Made by a program: the position numbers and the translations under genes. Of a stretch of DNA of 12,515 nucleotides, positions 12,157-12,515 are shown one piece after another; the first letter of the stretch is position 1; each line of letters starts with the position of its first letter. The notes under the pieces were generated by a model. That model did no database searches. It was not told the origin of the DNA and worked only from the letters and a program-made list of their open reading frames with translations. The stretch comes from an uncultured Comamonadaceae bacterium (GTDB taxonomy: Bacteria > Pseudomonadota > Gammaproteobacteria > Burkholderiales > Burkholderiaceae_C): the NCBI GenBank assembly GCA_937871735.1, contig CALMOI010000145.1, forward strand, positions 1 to 12,515. The letters run 5' to 3'.

Positions 12157-12515
12157 ATGACCATTTATGTGATCGAAGATCATCCGCTGATACGCGAAGG
12201 CATGACCATGATGTTTCGGCGCATGCGCGCCGGTGTCAATGTGGCCGAAATGTCAACCTTGGGTGAACTGGAGTCTGCGGTGCAACTGCACGGCGCTCCT
12301 ATACTGATCTGCTTGGATCTGAATCTGCCCGACACCAAAGGGGTTGCAACGGTTGAGCGTGCCCGCAAACTCTATCCCGATACGCCTTTGGCCGTCATCT
12401 CTGGCATCGACAGCGATGACATTGAAGAAAAATGCCTGGAGGCCGGTGCAGACATGTACATCGACAAAGGGATGGATGTCGCCCTGATGACCACCACTCT
12501 GCGTCCTTTGCTCGA
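12157..12515 (+). CDS. Response regulator receiver domain (3' end outside window)
   Basis: The first 119 residues of a two-component response regulator; the frame stays open to the right edge. The receiver fold is complete: acidic pocket E7-D8 in YVIEDHPLIREGM, phospho-acceptor D54 in ICLDLNLPDTKG, the Ser/Thr position in AVISG (S82) and the conserved Lys in YIDKG (K104). The N-terminal EDHPLIREGM and LNLPD style is that of NarL/LuxR-type regulators, so a helix-turn-helix output domain is expected but not visible. The start ATG has AAGG five bases upstream. It is separated from trpS by 74 bases with no clear terminator. No histidine kinase gene is in view, so the signal is unknown. Confidence 0.88.
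   Translation, partial: MTIYVIEDHPLIREGMTMMFRRMRAGVNVAEMSTLGELESAVQLHGAPILICLDLNLPDTKGVATVERARKLYPDTPLAVISGIDSDDIEEKCLEAGADMYIDKGMDVALMTTTLRPLL

Noticed and set aside
1..12515. Circular element suggested by matching TCGA ends
   Set aside because: The shared bases fit an XhoI half-site better. Joining the ends would put the response regulator head-on against the GTPase gene with neither completed, and no replication or mobility genes are present.
1..12515. Defence island, mobile element or CRISPR array
   Set aside because: No transposase, integrase, direct-repeat array, toxin-antitoxin pair or compositional shift seen; the complete genes are core functions.

Overview
This is a gene-dense, GC-rich chromosomal segment from a betaproteobacterium, most likely Burkholderiales and probably Comamonadaceae. 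The assignment rests on protein sequence character (Prs, the long TrpRS, the YfhL-type ferredoxin) and on the gene order TPR protein-lolB-ispE-tRNA-Gln-prs-rplY-pth. It is from memory of such genomes, not from a search. Every complete gene looks like core housekeeping DNA. I see no insertion sequence, integrase, phage gene, CRISPR array or compositional island, and no gene-free stretch longer than about 110 bases.

Layout. Bases 1-635 (minus strand) hold the 5' part of a dynamin-like GTPase gene that runs off the left edge. Upstream of it on the same strand is mutM (702-1529). Diverging from mutM is a plus-strand run: an exported TPR protein (1580-3340), lolB overlapping it by four bases (3337-3819), ispE (3869-4714), tRNA-Gln(TTG) (4746-4822), prs (4888-5868), a strong terminator, rplY (5965-6591), another strong terminator, and pth (6667-7314). 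A YfhL-type ferredoxin gene (7330-7584, minus) converges on pth. A second plus-strand run follows: a PHP-domain phosphoesterase of the RNase AM/YciV type (7692-8546), a DMT transporter overlapping it by four bases (8543-9442), a YciO-type Sua5/YrdC protein (9452-10075), an M50 site-2-protease homologue (10104-10763) and trpS (10778-12082). The window ends inside a response-regulator gene (12157-12515).

How the genes relate. lolB and the TPR protein are probably translationally coupled and act at the envelope. ispE makes isoprenoid precursors, and Prs makes PRPP for nucleotides, histidine and tryptophan. tRNA-Gln, bL25, Pth, the RNase AM-like protein, the YciO protein and TrpRS all belong to RNA or translation metabolism, so the segment is largely a translation and nucleotide neighbourhood. 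A good sigma70-like promoter (TTGAAA-17-TACAAT) lies inside ispE and probably serves the tRNA and prs.

The points most worth a second look are: the recurring -10-like hexamer placed 6-8 bases before SD-less start codons (possible leaderless mRNAs); the internal ispE promoter; the terminator plus hairpin arrangement before rplY; the extra C-terminal domain on TrpRS; the coupled TPR-LolB pair; and the fact that both window edges look like halves of an XhoI site. I did not find a clearly new multi-gene system here.
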